Below are positions 42,649 through 52,357 of a stretch of DNA of 64,000 bases, piece by piece; position 1 is the first letter of the stretch; the number at the start of each line of letters is the position of its first letter. The notes under the pieces were generated by a model. It was not told the origin of the DNA. It did not search any database and saw only the letters and a list, made by a program, of their open reading frames with translations. This DNA is from JACJXW01 sp964418125. GTDB lineage: Bacteria > Bacteroidota > Bacteroidia > Chitinophagales > Saprospiraceae. The translations under genes were made by a program, and so were the position numbers. The stretch is taken from positions 22,536-86,535 of the forward strand of contig CAYQKY010000016.1 in assembly GCA_964418125.1 (NCBI GenBank), given 5' to 3'.

Positions 42649-43434
42649 ATGGACTTTCTGGACATCGGAGACAGGAGTATATTTTTTTACCTGTTGATCT
42701 TTTTGCTGGCGGCAGTGGTGGCGCAATGCCTGTCTGTCGGCGGCCTCTTTTTTCTCAAACGTTCCGGCAGCCGGAGAGCCAATGCTTTCTATGGGTTGTT
42801 GCTCATTACTTTTGGCCTTACCCTGCTGCACAATATACTGGATTTCAGTGGTGTCTATGAGCAGTTCCCCCGGATCAAGTTTCTGCCGCTTTACTATACG
42901 CTGGCTTTTCCCACGCTGCTTTTCTACTATGTCAAGCTCAGCCTCTACCCCGCTTATCACCTGCGGTGGACGGACGCCAAGCATTTTATCCTGCCCGTAT
43001 TTCAGTTCCTTTTTTTTCTGGGGCTTTTTTTTATGCCCGTAGAATTCAAAAGCCAGTGGGGGCGGTCATTTTACAACCCGTTTTACGGAGCGTTTGAACA
43101 ATTTCTTTACCTGACGACATTCATCGCCTACCTGTATTTTTCTCATCGTTACATTCGGGCCAAGCGTCTGGAGCTGCGGCGGAAGCGCTCCCCTGAGCTG
43201 AAAAAGGTGCTGTACCTGAGGACGCTCCTCCGGATACTGTTCTACCTGTTTGTGATCCACTTCGTCTTTGTGGTTACGGATTTCGTCTGCTATGAATTTC
43301 TGAACATCAACCTGCGGTCGGTGAAGCCTTACGTAGCCCTTGGCATGCTGTCTTTTGCCGCCCTGGCTTTCTGGCTGGGCCTCTATGGCTTTCAGGTCCT
43401 GTTCTGGGGGAGGAAGGTCTTTGGGAAAAGATGA
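42649..43434 (+). CDS. Seven-helix membrane protein resembling sensor part of AraC-type regulators
   Basis: 261 residues, about seven hydrophobic helices (YLLIFLLAAVVAQCLSVGGLFFL, AFYGLLLITFGLTLLHNIL and others). Its layout is that of the membrane half of the 7TM-AraC regulators seen in this phylum (compare 24153-25241), but there is no helix-turn-helix after the last helix; it ends in FWGRKVFGKR. It may be a stand-alone sensor or a truncated regulator. The stop codon lies 1 bp from the stop of the convergent gene. Confidence 0.65.
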   Translation: MDFLDIGDRSIFFYLLIFLLAAVVAQCLSVGGLFFLKRSGSRRANAFYGLLLITFGLTLLHNILDFSGVYEQFPRIKFLPLYYTLAFPTLLFYYVKLSLYPAYHLRWTDAKHFILPVFQFLFFLGLFFMPVEFKSQWGRSFYNPFYGAFEQFLYLTTFIAYLYFSHRYIRAKRLELRRKRSPELKKVLYLRTLLRILFYLFVIHFVFVVTDFVCYEFLNINLRSVKPYVALGMLSFAALAFWLGLYGFQVLFWGRKVFGKR

Positions 43435-43435
43435 A

Positions 43436-44083
43436 TCAATTATCATCCTTTCGTTTAAAATCCCCGTTTTTCCAGGAGTCGAAGAATTTTTTCCAGGCTA
43501 CCGGGTTGAAGATATTCATCGGGGGTTGTTGGCCAATGTAGTAATATTCGCGGGCCTGTTGCCGGAGGTAATAATCGGCATGTTCATTGCCGTCGGCGCG
43601 CACTTCATTGCGCATGCGGCGCAGGGTTTCGTTGGCGAGGTTCTTGGCGGCGCGTTCCTGCAGTTCCGGCGTGACGTCCATGGCCAGGAATTCCAGCTTG
43701 AAGTGTTCCCGGCTGGGCCAGGGGAAGACAACGGTTTCCGGAAGGTTGATGGTATCCTGGGTCATGAGTTGCACTATGGAATAACGTTCGTCTTCCAGGT
43801 CTTCCGGTATTTTGTATTCCACGGTCTTATAGCCGATCGCGGAAAATACGATCACATCCCCCTTTTCGACGACGATGGAGAAAAAACCCCGCAGGTCGGA
43901 GTAGGTTCCCCGCCCCTTGTCTTTTACCAGGATATTGGTATAGGGCACCGGGTAAAGTTGCTCATCCGACCCGTCCAGCACCATACCGGAGAACTGGACC
44001 AGGCGGCCGTTCTTATTGTCCTGTGCCCAGGCGCTGGTTGCCAGGATGAAGAGGGAAAAGATCAGTACTATGCGAAATTTCAT
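43436..44083 (-). CDS. Exported carboxypeptidase-regulatory-like domain protein
   Basis: 215 residues with signal peptide (ILATSAWAQ). Residues about 28-110 are a CarboxypepD_reg-like beta-sandwich (VQFSGMVLDGSDEQLYPVPY, SDLRGFFSIVVEKGDVIVFS, AIGYKTVEY) of the kind found before TonB receptors, here without a plug or barrel. The C-terminal part is charged and helical. Probably periplasmic. Function unknown. A TACTTTTG element 79 bp upstream (minus strand, near 44165) may be its promoter. Confidence 0.8.
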   Translation of the reverse strand: MKFRIVLIFSLFILATSAWAQDNKNGRLVQFSGMVLDGSDEQLYPVPYTNILVKDKGRGTYSDLRGFFSIVVEKGDVIVFSAIGYKTVEYKIPEDLEDERYSIVQLMTQDTINLPETVVFPWPSREHFKLEFLAMDVTPELQERAAKNLANETLRRMRNEVRADGNEHADYYLRQQAREYYYIGQQPPMNIFNPVAWKKFFDSWKNGDFKRKDDN

Positions 44084-44295
44084 GGAAGATCAGTTTAATT
44101 CTGCACTCACAGCCTTGTTATTAAGACCAATTGTAACGGGCAAAGGTTTGTTCTACCCTCCCAAAAGTAGGAATTTTTGTATTAAGGGGGGCTGTGGAAT
44201 GAACAATTCAAACGCTTTGGCACAGATAGAGAACGAGTTCCGGGAAGGCAGGAGGCGGCTTGCCGGTACGGTTAACAAAGGTTTAACAATCACCG

Positions 44296-46716
44296 TTACG
44301 CTTCCACGCCTACCGGTTCGAGGGCCAGGCTGAGTACTTCTTCCATAGTTTTTACATAGTGGAATTGCAGGCCGGCGATATAATCTTCCTTGATCTGTTC
44401 GACGTGCTTTTTATTTTCCTGGCAGAGGATGATCTCTTTCATCCCCGCCCTTTTGGCGGCCAGGATCTTTTCCTTGATGCCCCCTACAGGAAGCACCTTG
44501 CCCCGCAGGGTGATCTCGCCGGTCATGGCCACATAAGGTTTGACGAGCCTGCCGGTCAGGGCGGAGGTCAGCGTAGTGAGCATGTTAATGCCGGCCGACG
44601 GCCCGTCCTTGGGGATGGCGCCTTCAGGCACATGCAGGTGGATATCCTTTTCTTCAAAAGCTTTGGCCGGTATCCCCAGGGATTCGCTGTGAGCCTTAAT
44701 GAAGCTCAGGGCGGTGGAGGCCGATTCTTTCATCACGTCTCCCAGGTTGCCGGTCAGGGTAAGTTTGCCCTTGCCCCGGCTGAGGCTGCATTCTACGAAG
44801 AGGATATCCCCGCCCGTCTGGGTCCAGGCCAGGCCCACGGCAACTCCCGGGACCCGCACTTCCTGATAGAGGTCTTTGGTGAAGCGGGGCGGCCCGAGCA
44901 TTTCTTTGAGGTCTTCCGGTTTGACCGTTACATTGTACTCTTCCTCCATGGCCACCTTTTTGGCAATATTGCGCATTACGCCGGCAACATGCCGGTTGAG
45001 GGAACGCACACCCGATTCCCGGGTATATTCCTCGATGATCTGACGTATGACCCCTTTATTGAGCCGGATGTGTTTGGCGCCCAGTCCATGTTCTTTGCGT
45101 TGCTGGGGAATGAGGTGCCGTTTGGCGATCTCTATTTTCTCTTCCGTTGAGTATCCGCTGATGTTGATGATCTCCATCCGGTCGAGGAGGGCGGGCTGTA
45201 TGGTGCTCAGGCTGTTGGCAGTAGCGACGAACAAGACCTTCGACAGGTCGTATTCCATCTCCAGGTAATTGTCGTAAAAGGTAGAGTTTTGTTCGGGGTC
45301 GAGCACCTCCAGCAGGGCGGAGGACGGGTCGCCCCGGAAATCCTTGCCCACTTTGTCTATTTCGTCGAGGATGAAGACGGGGTTGGAAGAGCCGGCGCGC
45401 TTCAGCGATTGGATGATGCGGCCAGGCATGGCGCCGATGTAGGTTTTGCGGTGCCCGCGGATCTCCGATTCGTCATGCAGGCCACCCAGGGACATGCGTA
45501 TGAACCGGCGCTTGAGCGCCCGGGCGATCGACCGCCCCAGAGAGGTTTTGCCCACTCCCGGAGGGCCCACCAGGCAGAGAATAGGCGCCTTCATATCCCC
45601 TTTGAGCTTCAGGACGGCAAGGTGTTCCAGAATGCGCTCTTTTACTTTTTCCAGGCCGAAATGGTCTTTGTCCAGGACAGTTTTTACCTTTTTCAGTTCA
45701 AAATTGTCCTTTGTATATTTATGCCAGGGCAGGTCCAGCATCAGCTCCAGATAATTGAGCTGGATGGAATATTCTGCCACCTGCGGGTTCATCCGGCGAA
45801 TGCGGTTAAGTTCCTTCTCAAAGTGAGATTTGGTTTCCTCGGGCCACTTTTTGTCCTTGGCGCGTACCTGCAACTTCTGTATTTCCTCCTCCTGCGGATT
45901 CTGGCCGAGCTCTTCCTGAATTGTCTTGAGCTGCTGGTTGAGAAAGTAATCCCGCTGTTGCTTTTCAATATCGACCCGGACTTTACTCTCGATCTGGTCT
46001 TTCAGTTCCAGCAATTGTAGTTCGCTGTTCATCTGCTCGAGGATGACCTCGGCTTTCTGCGGCAGGTCGTCGATTTCCAGGATTTTCTGCTTGACATGGA
46101 TCTTGGAACTGAGGTTGGAAGCGATAAAGTTGAGTAGAAAGGACTGGTTGTTGATGTTCTTCAACATGACATTGGCCTCCGAAGGAATATTGGGGGAGAG
46201 CTCAATGATCTGCTTTGCCCGGTCGAGGATGGAGGCGATCATTGCCTCAAACTCCAGTTTGTTCGTCGGTTGTGCGTATTCCAGAGTGGTCACGCCTACT
46301 TCCATGTAAGGGGTCTCCCGGGTCAGCTGATCAACCACGAAGCGTTTGCGGCCCTGAAGTATGGCGGTGGTAGTTCCATCGGGCATGCGCAACAGTTTCA
46401 GGATACGGGCAATGGTGCCGACCTGATAGAGGTCTTTCAGGACGGGGTCCTCGATATTGCTGTCCCGCTGGGATAATACAGCGACGATCCGCCCTTCGCT
46501 ATAGGCCTTGTTGATGGCCTTGATCGATTTATCTCTGCCGACTGTGATAGGGATGACTATTCCTGGGAAGAGAACCGTGTTTTTCAGGGCAAGAAGGGGT
46601 AATATATCCGGATATGATTCCTCAAAATCGTCTTCTTCCTCTTCTTCTACCGAAAGCAGGGGTAAAAAGTCTGCATCATCATCAAATCGCTGGTGCGAGA
46701 ATATTTCTTCAAACAT
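44296..46716 (-). CDS. lon: ATP-dependent protease Lon
   Basis: 806 residues. N-terminal substrate-binding LON domain (about 38-235; LPLLALKNTVLFPGIVIPI), coiled coil, AAA+ domain with Walker A GPPGVGKTSLG and Walker B FILDEIDKVG, and the protease domain with the catalytic Ser707 in PKDGPSAG and Lys748 in GGIKEKILAA. It degrades damaged and regulatory proteins in the cytoplasm. The acidic N-terminal extension (DDADFLPLLSVEEEEEDDFEE) is typical of the phylum. Single gene; no heat-shock motif was identified upstream. Confidence 0.97.
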   Translation of the reverse strand: MFEEIFSHQRFDDDADFLPLLSVEEEEEDDFEESYPDILPLLALKNTVLFPGIVIPITVGRDKSIKAINKAYSEGRIVAVLSQRDSNIEDPVLKDLYQVGTIARILKLLRMPDGTTTAILQGRKRFVVDQLTRETPYMEVGVTTLEYAQPTNKLEFEAMIASILDRAKQIIELSPNIPSEANVMLKNINNQSFLLNFIASNLSSKIHVKQKILEIDDLPQKAEVILEQMNSELQLLELKDQIESKVRVDIEKQQRDYFLNQQLKTIQEELGQNPQEEEIQKLQVRAKDKKWPEETKSHFEKELNRIRRMNPQVAEYSIQLNYLELMLDLPWHKYTKDNFELKKVKTVLDKDHFGLEKVKERILEHLAVLKLKGDMKAPILCLVGPPGVGKTSLGRSIARALKRRFIRMSLGGLHDESEIRGHRKTYIGAMPGRIIQSLKRAGSSNPVFILDEIDKVGKDFRGDPSSALLEVLDPEQNSTFYDNYLEMEYDLSKVLFVATANSLSTIQPALLDRMEIINISGYSTEEKIEIAKRHLIPQQRKEHGLGAKHIRLNKGVIRQIIEEYTRESGVRSLNRHVAGVMRNIAKKVAMEEEYNVTVKPEDLKEMLGPPRFTKDLYQEVRVPGVAVGLAWTQTGGDILFVECSLSRGKGKLTLTGNLGDVMKESASTALSFIKAHSESLGIPAKAFEEKDIHLHVPEGAIPKDGPSAGINMLTTLTSALTGRLVKPYVAMTGEITLRGKVLPVGGIKEKILAAKRAGMKEIILCQENKKHVEQIKEDYIAGLQFHYVKTMEEVLSLALEPVGVEA

Positions 46717-46912
46717 ACGAGATTTTATCGTTTACAGCTTCCGCCGGATTCAGAAAAATACCTATATATGCTTTCAATGTCAAGATGTCAGCAAGGGTTT
46801 TTCAGAAAGCAATATTTCTTATCGTCAACTTCTATGCCAAAGAAAAAAAATACCCCCGGCATCTGTCGCCAAAGGGCAAATGTAGACAAAACGTCAGTTG
46901 GGAGCAATAATC

Positions 46913-48835
46913 CTATGCCTCCACCATTTCCTCCTCTTCGACTTCTGCCGCTTCAACTTTGGTTTTCTCCTTGTCCTCCACCGCCACCTCATCCTTTTCT
47001 ATTCGCAGGTTGTCGATGATGAATTCCTGCCGGGAAGGAGTATTCTTTCCCATGTAGTAGGCCAGGACGTCGTCGATGTCCGTATCCTCATTCAGGATGA
47101 CCGGTTCCAGGCGGATATTTTCGCTGATGAAATCTTTAAACTCGTCCGGAGAGATCTCTCCCAGTCCCTTGAACCGGGTTATCTCGGGTTTGCCTCTCAA
47201 CTTCTTGATGGCCTGTTGCTTTTCTTCTTCGCTGTAGCAATAGAATGTCTGCTGTTTATCCCGTACGCGGAAGAGCGGTGTATCGAGAATAAAGAGGTGG
47301 CTGTTCCGCACCAGGTCGGGGAAGAACTGCAGGAAGAAAGTCAGCAGCAGCAGCCGGATGTGCATGCCGTCTACGTCGGCATCTGTGGCGATGACCACGC
47401 GGTTGTACCGAAGTTCGTCCAGGCCATCTTCAATATTGAGGGCGTGCTGAAGAAGGTTGAACTCTTCATTTTCATAGACTACCTTTTTGGTCAGGCCGTA
47501 GCAGTTCAGCGGTTTGCCGCGGAGGCTGAACACGGCCTGGGTCTGCACGTCGCGTGCTTTGGTGATGGAGCCGCTGGCCGAGTCCCCTTCGGTGATGAAA
47601 ATAGTGGTGGCTTTGCGGTCTTCTTCCTCCACTTTGCGGGGGCTGTCGTTGAAGTGGAGGCGGCAGTCCCTGAGCTTTTTATTGTGCAGGTTGGCCTTCT
47701 TGGCGCGCTGGTTGGCCAGTTTTTTGATGCCGGCGATCTCTTTGCGTTCGCGCTCCGACTGTTTGATGCGCTTCTCCAGGGCTTTGGCGGTATCCGGGTT
47801 TTTGTGGAGGAAGTTGTCCAGCTTTTCCTTGACGAAGTTGACTATGAAAGTCCGGACCGTCGGGCCGTCCGGCCCCATATCGGTGGAGCCGAGTTTGGTT
47901 TTGGTCTGCGATTCGAAGACGGGCTCCTCGATGCGGATGCTGATGGCGGCGACGATGGAGGAGAGGACGTCTCTGCGGTCGTAACTTTTATTGAAGTGTT
48001 CCTGAACGGCCTTTACGATGGCTTCGCGCAGCGCATTGAGGTGGGTGCCGCCCTGGGTAGTGTTCTGGCCGTTGACGAAGGTGTGGTACTGTTCCCCGTA
48101 GTGGTTGCCGTGGGACAGGGCGAGCTCGATGTCGTCTCCCTTCATGTGTATGATGGGATAGCGGAGGTTTTCATTGCTGGCCTTTCGCTCCAGAAGGTCG
48201 AGCAGCCCGTTCTTTGAAACCAGGGTTTTGCCGTTGAAGTTGATCTTCAGGCCGGCGTTGAGGTAGGCGTAGTTCCACAGCTGGTTTTCCATGTAGTCGG
48301 AGCGGAAGCGGAACTTCTTGAAGATATCCGGGTCGGGCCGGAAGGTGACCAGGGTGCCGTTTGGATCTGAAGACTTACTGACCTTGTGGTCTTTGGTTAA
48401 CTCCCCGCGCTCAAATTCGGCTACTTTTTCCTTGCCGTCCCGTACGGCTTTGACCAGGAAGTATTCCGAAAGGGCATTCACCGCTTTGGTACCCACGCCG
48501 TTGAGGCCAACGGACTTCTTGAATGCCTTGGAGTCGTACTTGCCGCCGGTATTTATTTTGGATACGCAGTCGACCACCTTGCCCAGGGGAATACCCCGGC
48601 CGTAATCCCGGATGGAGAGCTGCCCGTCTTCCATCTCTATATCGATGGCTTTGCCGTGGCCCATGAAGTATTCGTCAATGGAGTTGTCGATCACTTCTTT
48701 CAGCAGGATGTAGATCCCGTCATCGGGTGCAGAGCCGTCTCCCAGTTTGCCGATGTACATACCTGGGCGCATGCGGATATGTTCCTTCCAGTCTAAGGAC
48801 CGGATATTTTCTTCAGTGTAGGTTACTTTTGACAT
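46913..48835 (-). CDS. parE: DNA topoisomerase IV subunit B
   Basis: 640 residues. GHKL ATPase domain (VIDNSIDEYFMGHG, DYGRGIPLG, GLNGVGTKAVNALS), transducer domain, and TOPRIM domain with EGDSASG and the metal aspartates in DADVDGMHIR. The length and the QTTK-less transducer fit topoisomerase IV B rather than GyrB. With ParC it unlinks daughter chromosomes. parC often follows parE in Bacteroidota, but here the next minus-strand gene is lon, so parC must be elsewhere. A TAAATTTC element upstream may serve as promoter. Confidence 0.93.
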   Translation of the reverse strand: MSKVTYTEENIRSLDWKEHIRMRPGMYIGKLGDGSAPDDGIYILLKEVIDNSIDEYFMGHGKAIDIEMEDGQLSIRDYGRGIPLGKVVDCVSKINTGGKYDSKAFKKSVGLNGVGTKAVNALSEYFLVKAVRDGKEKVAEFERGELTKDHKVSKSSDPNGTLVTFRPDPDIFKKFRFRSDYMENQLWNYAYLNAGLKINFNGKTLVSKNGLLDLLERKASNENLRYPIIHMKGDDIELALSHGNHYGEQYHTFVNGQNTTQGGTHLNALREAIVKAVQEHFNKSYDRRDVLSSIVAAISIRIEEPVFESQTKTKLGSTDMGPDGPTVRTFIVNFVKEKLDNFLHKNPDTAKALEKRIKQSERERKEIAGIKKLANQRAKKANLHNKKLRDCRLHFNDSPRKVEEEDRKATTIFITEGDSASGSITKARDVQTQAVFSLRGKPLNCYGLTKKVVYENEEFNLLQHALNIEDGLDELRYNRVVIATDADVDGMHIRLLLLTFFLQFFPDLVRNSHLFILDTPLFRVRDKQQTFYCYSEEEKQQAIKKLRGKPEITRFKGLGEISPDEFKDFISENIRLEPVILNEDTDIDDVLAYYMGKNTPSRQEFIIDNLRIEKDEVAVEDKEKTKVEAAEVEEEEMVEA

Positions 48836-49093
48836 GAACTGCGTTTATCCTTTAGTGTTACTACTGAAATTTACCGGATTATGGCTCAGCAAAATGCGTT
48901 ATTTTTTGTTATACCGGCAAAAACAGGCTGTTGTTTCGGTTTTAGCGCTTTCAGGAAGCGTAATTTCCTATAAAAAACCGGTAAGTGAGCAATAAGTTTC
49001 CCGTATTTTTTCCACATTGATCTGCAAAAATAATAATTTTCATTAACAGAGACAACAGATTGTTTTATTTGTTTTAAAACACAACGTGTTGCC

Positions 49094-49612
49094 TTGAGCC
49101 AAAAGGATTTACTTCAGCATTCATCCATACAACTGTTGCGGAAGGCTATACGCCGGGAGTGGCGCCTGAAGCTGGCCTCCTCTCTGCTTTTGCTGGCCTT
49201 CGGCCTGGGGTTTGCGTATTTTTCTTTCGGGGCACACCTCATTCTTTCGGCCTTCGGCCTGATCTGTACCTTGCTGGGCATCCGGTTTGTTTTTCACCTC
49301 ATCCGGGAGAAAAGGGCGGGCAGCCCCCGGTTGATGTATCTGCTGGAGCACAACCCCCGCCACATCGTATGGGTCTATTCGGTGGTTACCGAGCGCCTGC
49401 CCTTTGGCCTTCAGCTGGGTAGCAGTTGCACCATGTATTTCAAACTCATGGATGGAGATGATATTTCCGTTGGCCTTTCCGCAGGAAACCAGCAAAGGGT
49501 CTCCCTAACTCTCAACCGCCTGCTGCCGCACGCCACCTTCGGCTATACCCGCGACCGCGAGCAGTGGTATATGGCCGACCCGGCAATGCTGCTGCGCCAT
49601 GGCAAAGAGTAA
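49094..49612 (+). CDS. Two-helix membrane protein, hypothetical
   Basis: 172 residues from a TTG start; no ATG is available before the membrane helices. A basic N-terminus (RKAIRREWRLK) precedes two adjacent helices (LASSLLLLAFGLGFAYFSF, LILSAFGLICTLLGIRFVF). The cytoplasmic C-terminal domain, about 105 residues, has an alternating beta pattern (IVWVYSVVTERLPFGLQL, YFKLMDGDDISVGLS). No family recognised. The gene runs toward the methyltransferase gene but the spacer of 239 bp suggests separate transcription. Confidence 0.65.
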   Translation: MSQKDLLQHSSIQLLRKAIRREWRLKLASSLLLLAFGLGFAYFSFGAHLILSAFGLICTLLGIRFVFHLIREKRAGSPRLMYLLEHNPRHIVWVYSVVTERLPFGLQLGSSCTMYFKLMDGDDISVGLSAGNQQRVSLTLNRLLPHATFGYTRDREQWYMADPAMLLRHGKE

Positions 49613-49761
49613 TGTTTCACAGCCTCCAGCCATTCATTTCCTTGGAGGGACTTTCCGGAGCAGCCGCAGCAGCAGAACCATGAAACCACAGCTCCATGGC
49701 CCCATGGAACAGGGAAACCACGAAACAATGAAAAATTTCTAACACAACTTCGCCATTTCCA

Positions 49762-49769
49762 TTATTTTT
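49762..49769 (+). promoter_or_regulatory. Candidate -7 element for the methyltransferase gene
   Basis: TATTTTTG matches TAnnTTTG; a weak -33-like TTTC lies about 22 bp upstream. It would give a 5' leader of about 75 nt before the start at 49852. Confidence 0.4.
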
Positions 49770-49851
49770 GTGCATATTACGGTTACATAAATTTTAAATA
49801 TACCAGGCAAAACACCACTTGCACTTCCATTTTTTTACTAAAGATTAGCTT

Positions 49852-50916
49852 ATGAAAGTGGCCTCTTTTTTTGCAGGAGCAGGAGGCCTCGACCTGGGCT
49901 TCTCCCGGGCGGGCTTTGATGTCGTTTGGGCCAATGAGTACGATAGTGATGTTTGGGAAACTTACGAAAGAAATCATCCGGACACCATCCTGGACAAACG
50001 CAGCATCACGGATATTGCCCCTTCTGATATTCCCGATGTGGACGGTTTGATCGGCGGGCCTCCCTGTCAGAGTTGGAGCGCTGCCGGCAAGTTGCGCGGT
50101 ATTGATGACAAAAGGGGGCAACTGTTTTTTGACTTTATCAGGATACTGGAGGCCAAGCAACCCAAGTTTTTCCTGGCGGAGAACGTAGCCGGCATGCTGT
50201 TGCCCCGCAATGAAGATGCACTGAACAGCATAAAAAAGTTATTCAAGAAAGCCGGTTATAAGCTTTCTTTCCAACTGCTCAATGCTTCCGATTATCTCGT
50301 TCCTCAGGATCGCAAGCGGGTTTTTTTCGTCGGTTACCGCCGGGACCTGGGCGTCAAATTTGAATTCCCTCCTCCTGTTGACATGAAGCTTACCCTGCGA
50401 TCGGCCATTGGTGACCTGGAGGGCAGCGCCATTTCGGCGAAAAAAGGCAACTACACCAACGGAGAATGCCCGATACCCAACCACGAATACTTCATCGGTG
50501 ATTTCTCCAGCATGTTCATGTCCAGAAACCGGGTACGCGGCTGGGATGAAGTTTCCTATACCATACAGGCCGGCGCCCGCCATGCTCCCCTCCACCCCCA
50601 GGCCCCAAAGATGGAAACGGTTGATAAGGACCAAAAACAGTTCGTACCCGGAAAAGAGCATCTCTACCGCCGCCTCAGTGTTCGGGAGTGTGCCCGTATA
50701 CAGGCTTTTCCGGATGACTTCATTTTTTACTATAAGAACCTGGCGGCCGCCTACAAAATGATCGGTAATGCCGTCCCGGTCCGCCTGGCCCAGGCGGTGG
50801 CCAATAAGATTAAAGAGGATATGGAAGCCCTTGCACCGCCGCCGGAAATACCTAAAAAGAAAAAGCGCAAGCGCAAGCGGATAAAGAGATTGAAGAAACG
50901 AGAGGGGCGCGGGTAA
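49852..50916 (+). CDS. DNA (cytosine-5) methyltransferase, solitary
   Basis: 354 residues. All key motifs are present: I (FFAGAGGLDLGF), IV with the catalytic Cys72 in GGPPCQSWS, VI (ENV, 110-112), VIII (QDRKR), IX (RECARIQAFPD) and X (GNAVPVRLAQAV). The target recognition domain lies between VIII and IX. It transfers a methyl group from SAM to a cytosine in a short palindromic site that cannot be predicted by eye. No restriction endonuclease or Vsr gene is adjacent. The C-terminus ends in a highly basic tail of about 25 residues (KKKKRKRKRIKRLKKR), which is unusual for the family. Confidence 0.93.
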   Translation: MKVASFFAGAGGLDLGFSRAGFDVVWANEYDSDVWETYERNHPDTILDKRSITDIAPSDIPDVDGLIGGPPCQSWSAAGKLRGIDDKRGQLFFDFIRILEAKQPKFFLAENVAGMLLPRNEDALNSIKKLFKKAGYKLSFQLLNASDYLVPQDRKRVFFVGYRRDLGVKFEFPPPVDMKLTLRSAIGDLEGSAISAKKGNYTNGECPIPNHEYFIGDFSSMFMSRNRVRGWDEVSYTIQAGARHAPLHPQAPKMETVDKDQKQFVPGKEHLYRRLSVRECARIQAFPDDFIFYYKNLAAAYKMIGNAVPVRLAQAVANKIKEDMEALAPPPEIPKKKKRKRKRIKRLKKREGRG

Positions 50917-50940
50917 CCCTCAAAAAGCATAAACCCGGCC

Positions 50941-52317
50941 ATGATCACGCGCTTGTTCCAGCCTGTCCCCATTGCCTCCCTGGTATTTTTTCGTATTGCT
51001 TTCGGCATTCTGGGCTTTGCTGATGTTCTGAATACTTACATCTATTACCACTGGATGGTAGATGCCTACAATCCGGCGAAATTCCAGTTCCGTTATTATG
51101 GCTTTGAATGGGTGCAGCCTCTGCCCGAGCCCTTCATGTCGGCCTTTTTTCTGGTGCTTTGCGGCCTGGCTATCCTCCTCGTGCTGGGCAGGTGGTACCC
51201 TGTCAGCAGCTTTCTTTTTGCTTTGGGGTTTACCTACACCTTTCTGCTGGAAAAATCCCATTACCTCAACCACGGATACCTTTTCTGCTGGATCAGCTTT
51301 CTCATGGCCGTTCTGCCGGCACACCGCCAGTTTTCGGCTGACGTGCTCCGGCGGCCGGAATTGAAGTCGGATACGGCGCCCTACTGGTGCTTGTTCCTGC
51401 TGCAGTTCCTGATGGGAGTAGCTTACTTCTACGGGGGCATCGCCAAGCTGAATGCCGACTGGCTGAATGCCGTTCCGCTGAAAGAGTGGCTGGAACAAAA
51501 GGGGGATAAGCCGGTTATCGGCCCTTTACTGGCGCAGGGCTGGATGGCCTATTTCATGGCCTATGGCGGGTTGTTGCTGGACCTGACGGTTGTCTTTTTT
51601 CTCCTCTTTCGCAAAACCCGCCCCTGGGCCTTTGCTGCTGTGCTGTTCTTTCACCTGATGAACCATCTGACCTTTAATATCGGCATTTTCCCCTTCCTTT
51701 CGATTGCCCTGACTGCCCTGTATTTCCCGGCGGATTTTCCCTTGCGCATCTACGATAAGTTAAAAGGCAGGATCCCTCTTTTGCGAAAAATAGGTGTGTG
51801 GTGGGAGAAACGCATGGATCCGGCAGGGCGGGCAGATGCGCCTCTGTGGCAGAAATCGGAGCAGTGGAGGCCTGCCATCTCTGCCGGTATTGTGGTTCTG
51901 GTGCTTTTCCACCTGCTCGTTCCCTTTCGCCACCACCTCTTTCCCGGGGATGTGGCCTGGACGGAGGAAGGCCACCGTTATTCCTGGCGCATGATGCTGC
52001 GTTCTAAACAAGGGTACGGCACGTTCATTGTCCGGGATAAAAAAACGGGCAAAGAAGAAGAAGTGCAGCCAGAGGATTGGTTGGACAGCAAGCAGTACCG
52101 GAAAATGTACACCCACCCCGATATGATCCTTCAGTTTGCCCATTACCTGAGGGACATTTACCGGGAAAAAGGATGGGATCCTGAAGTTTTCGCCGATATC
52201 CGGGTGCGGCTCAACTTCCGGGAATATAGCGCCTACATCGACCCTTCCGCTGACCTGGCCCTGGTAGAGTGGCATTTTTTCCGGCACTCCGGCTGGATAA
52301 TGCCGGAAGAAAGATAA
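50941..52317 (+). CDS. HTTM / vitamin K-dependent gamma-carboxylase-like membrane protein
   Basis: 458 residues with several helices in the first 330. The horizontally transferred transmembrane (HTTM) signature is clear: ASLVFFRIAFGILGFADV, YGFEWVQPLPEPFM, LLEKSHYLNHGYLFCWISF with the lysine and histidine that correspond to the carboxylase active region, and GVAYFYGGIAKLNADWL. The C-terminal part has a soluble domain with WRMMLRSKQGYG and RVRLNFREY. Human VKGC carboxylates glutamates using reduced vitamin K; the bacterial reaction is generally unknown. It starts 24 bp after the methyltransferase gene, on the same strand. Confidence 0.87.
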   Translation: MITRLFQPVPIASLVFFRIAFGILGFADVLNTYIYYHWMVDAYNPAKFQFRYYGFEWVQPLPEPFMSAFFLVLCGLAILLVLGRWYPVSSFLFALGFTYTFLLEKSHYLNHGYLFCWISFLMAVLPAHRQFSADVLRRPELKSDTAPYWCLFLLQFLMGVAYFYGGIAKLNADWLNAVPLKEWLEQKGDKPVIGPLLAQGWMAYFMAYGGLLLDLTVVFFLLFRKTRPWAFAAVLFFHLMNHLTFNIGIFPFLSIALTALYFPADFPLRIYDKLKGRIPLLRKIGVWWEKRMDPAGRADAPLWQKSEQWRPAISAGIVVLVLFHLLVPFRHHLFPGDVAWTEEGHRYSWRMMLRSKQGYGTFIVRDKKTGKEEEVQPEDWLDSKQYRKMYTHPDMILQFAHYLRDIYREKGWDPEVFADIRVRLNFREYSAYIDPSADLALVEWHFFRHSGWIMPEER

Positions 52318-52357
52318 TCTACCAGGGATTTCTTATTTTTCCCGAAAAGAATAATCC

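Noticed and set aside
49852..52317. A restriction-modification or BREX/DISARM system around the methyltransferase
   Set aside because: The neighbours are a two-helix membrane protein, an HTTM protein and parE; no nuclease, helicase or PglZ-type gene is seen.
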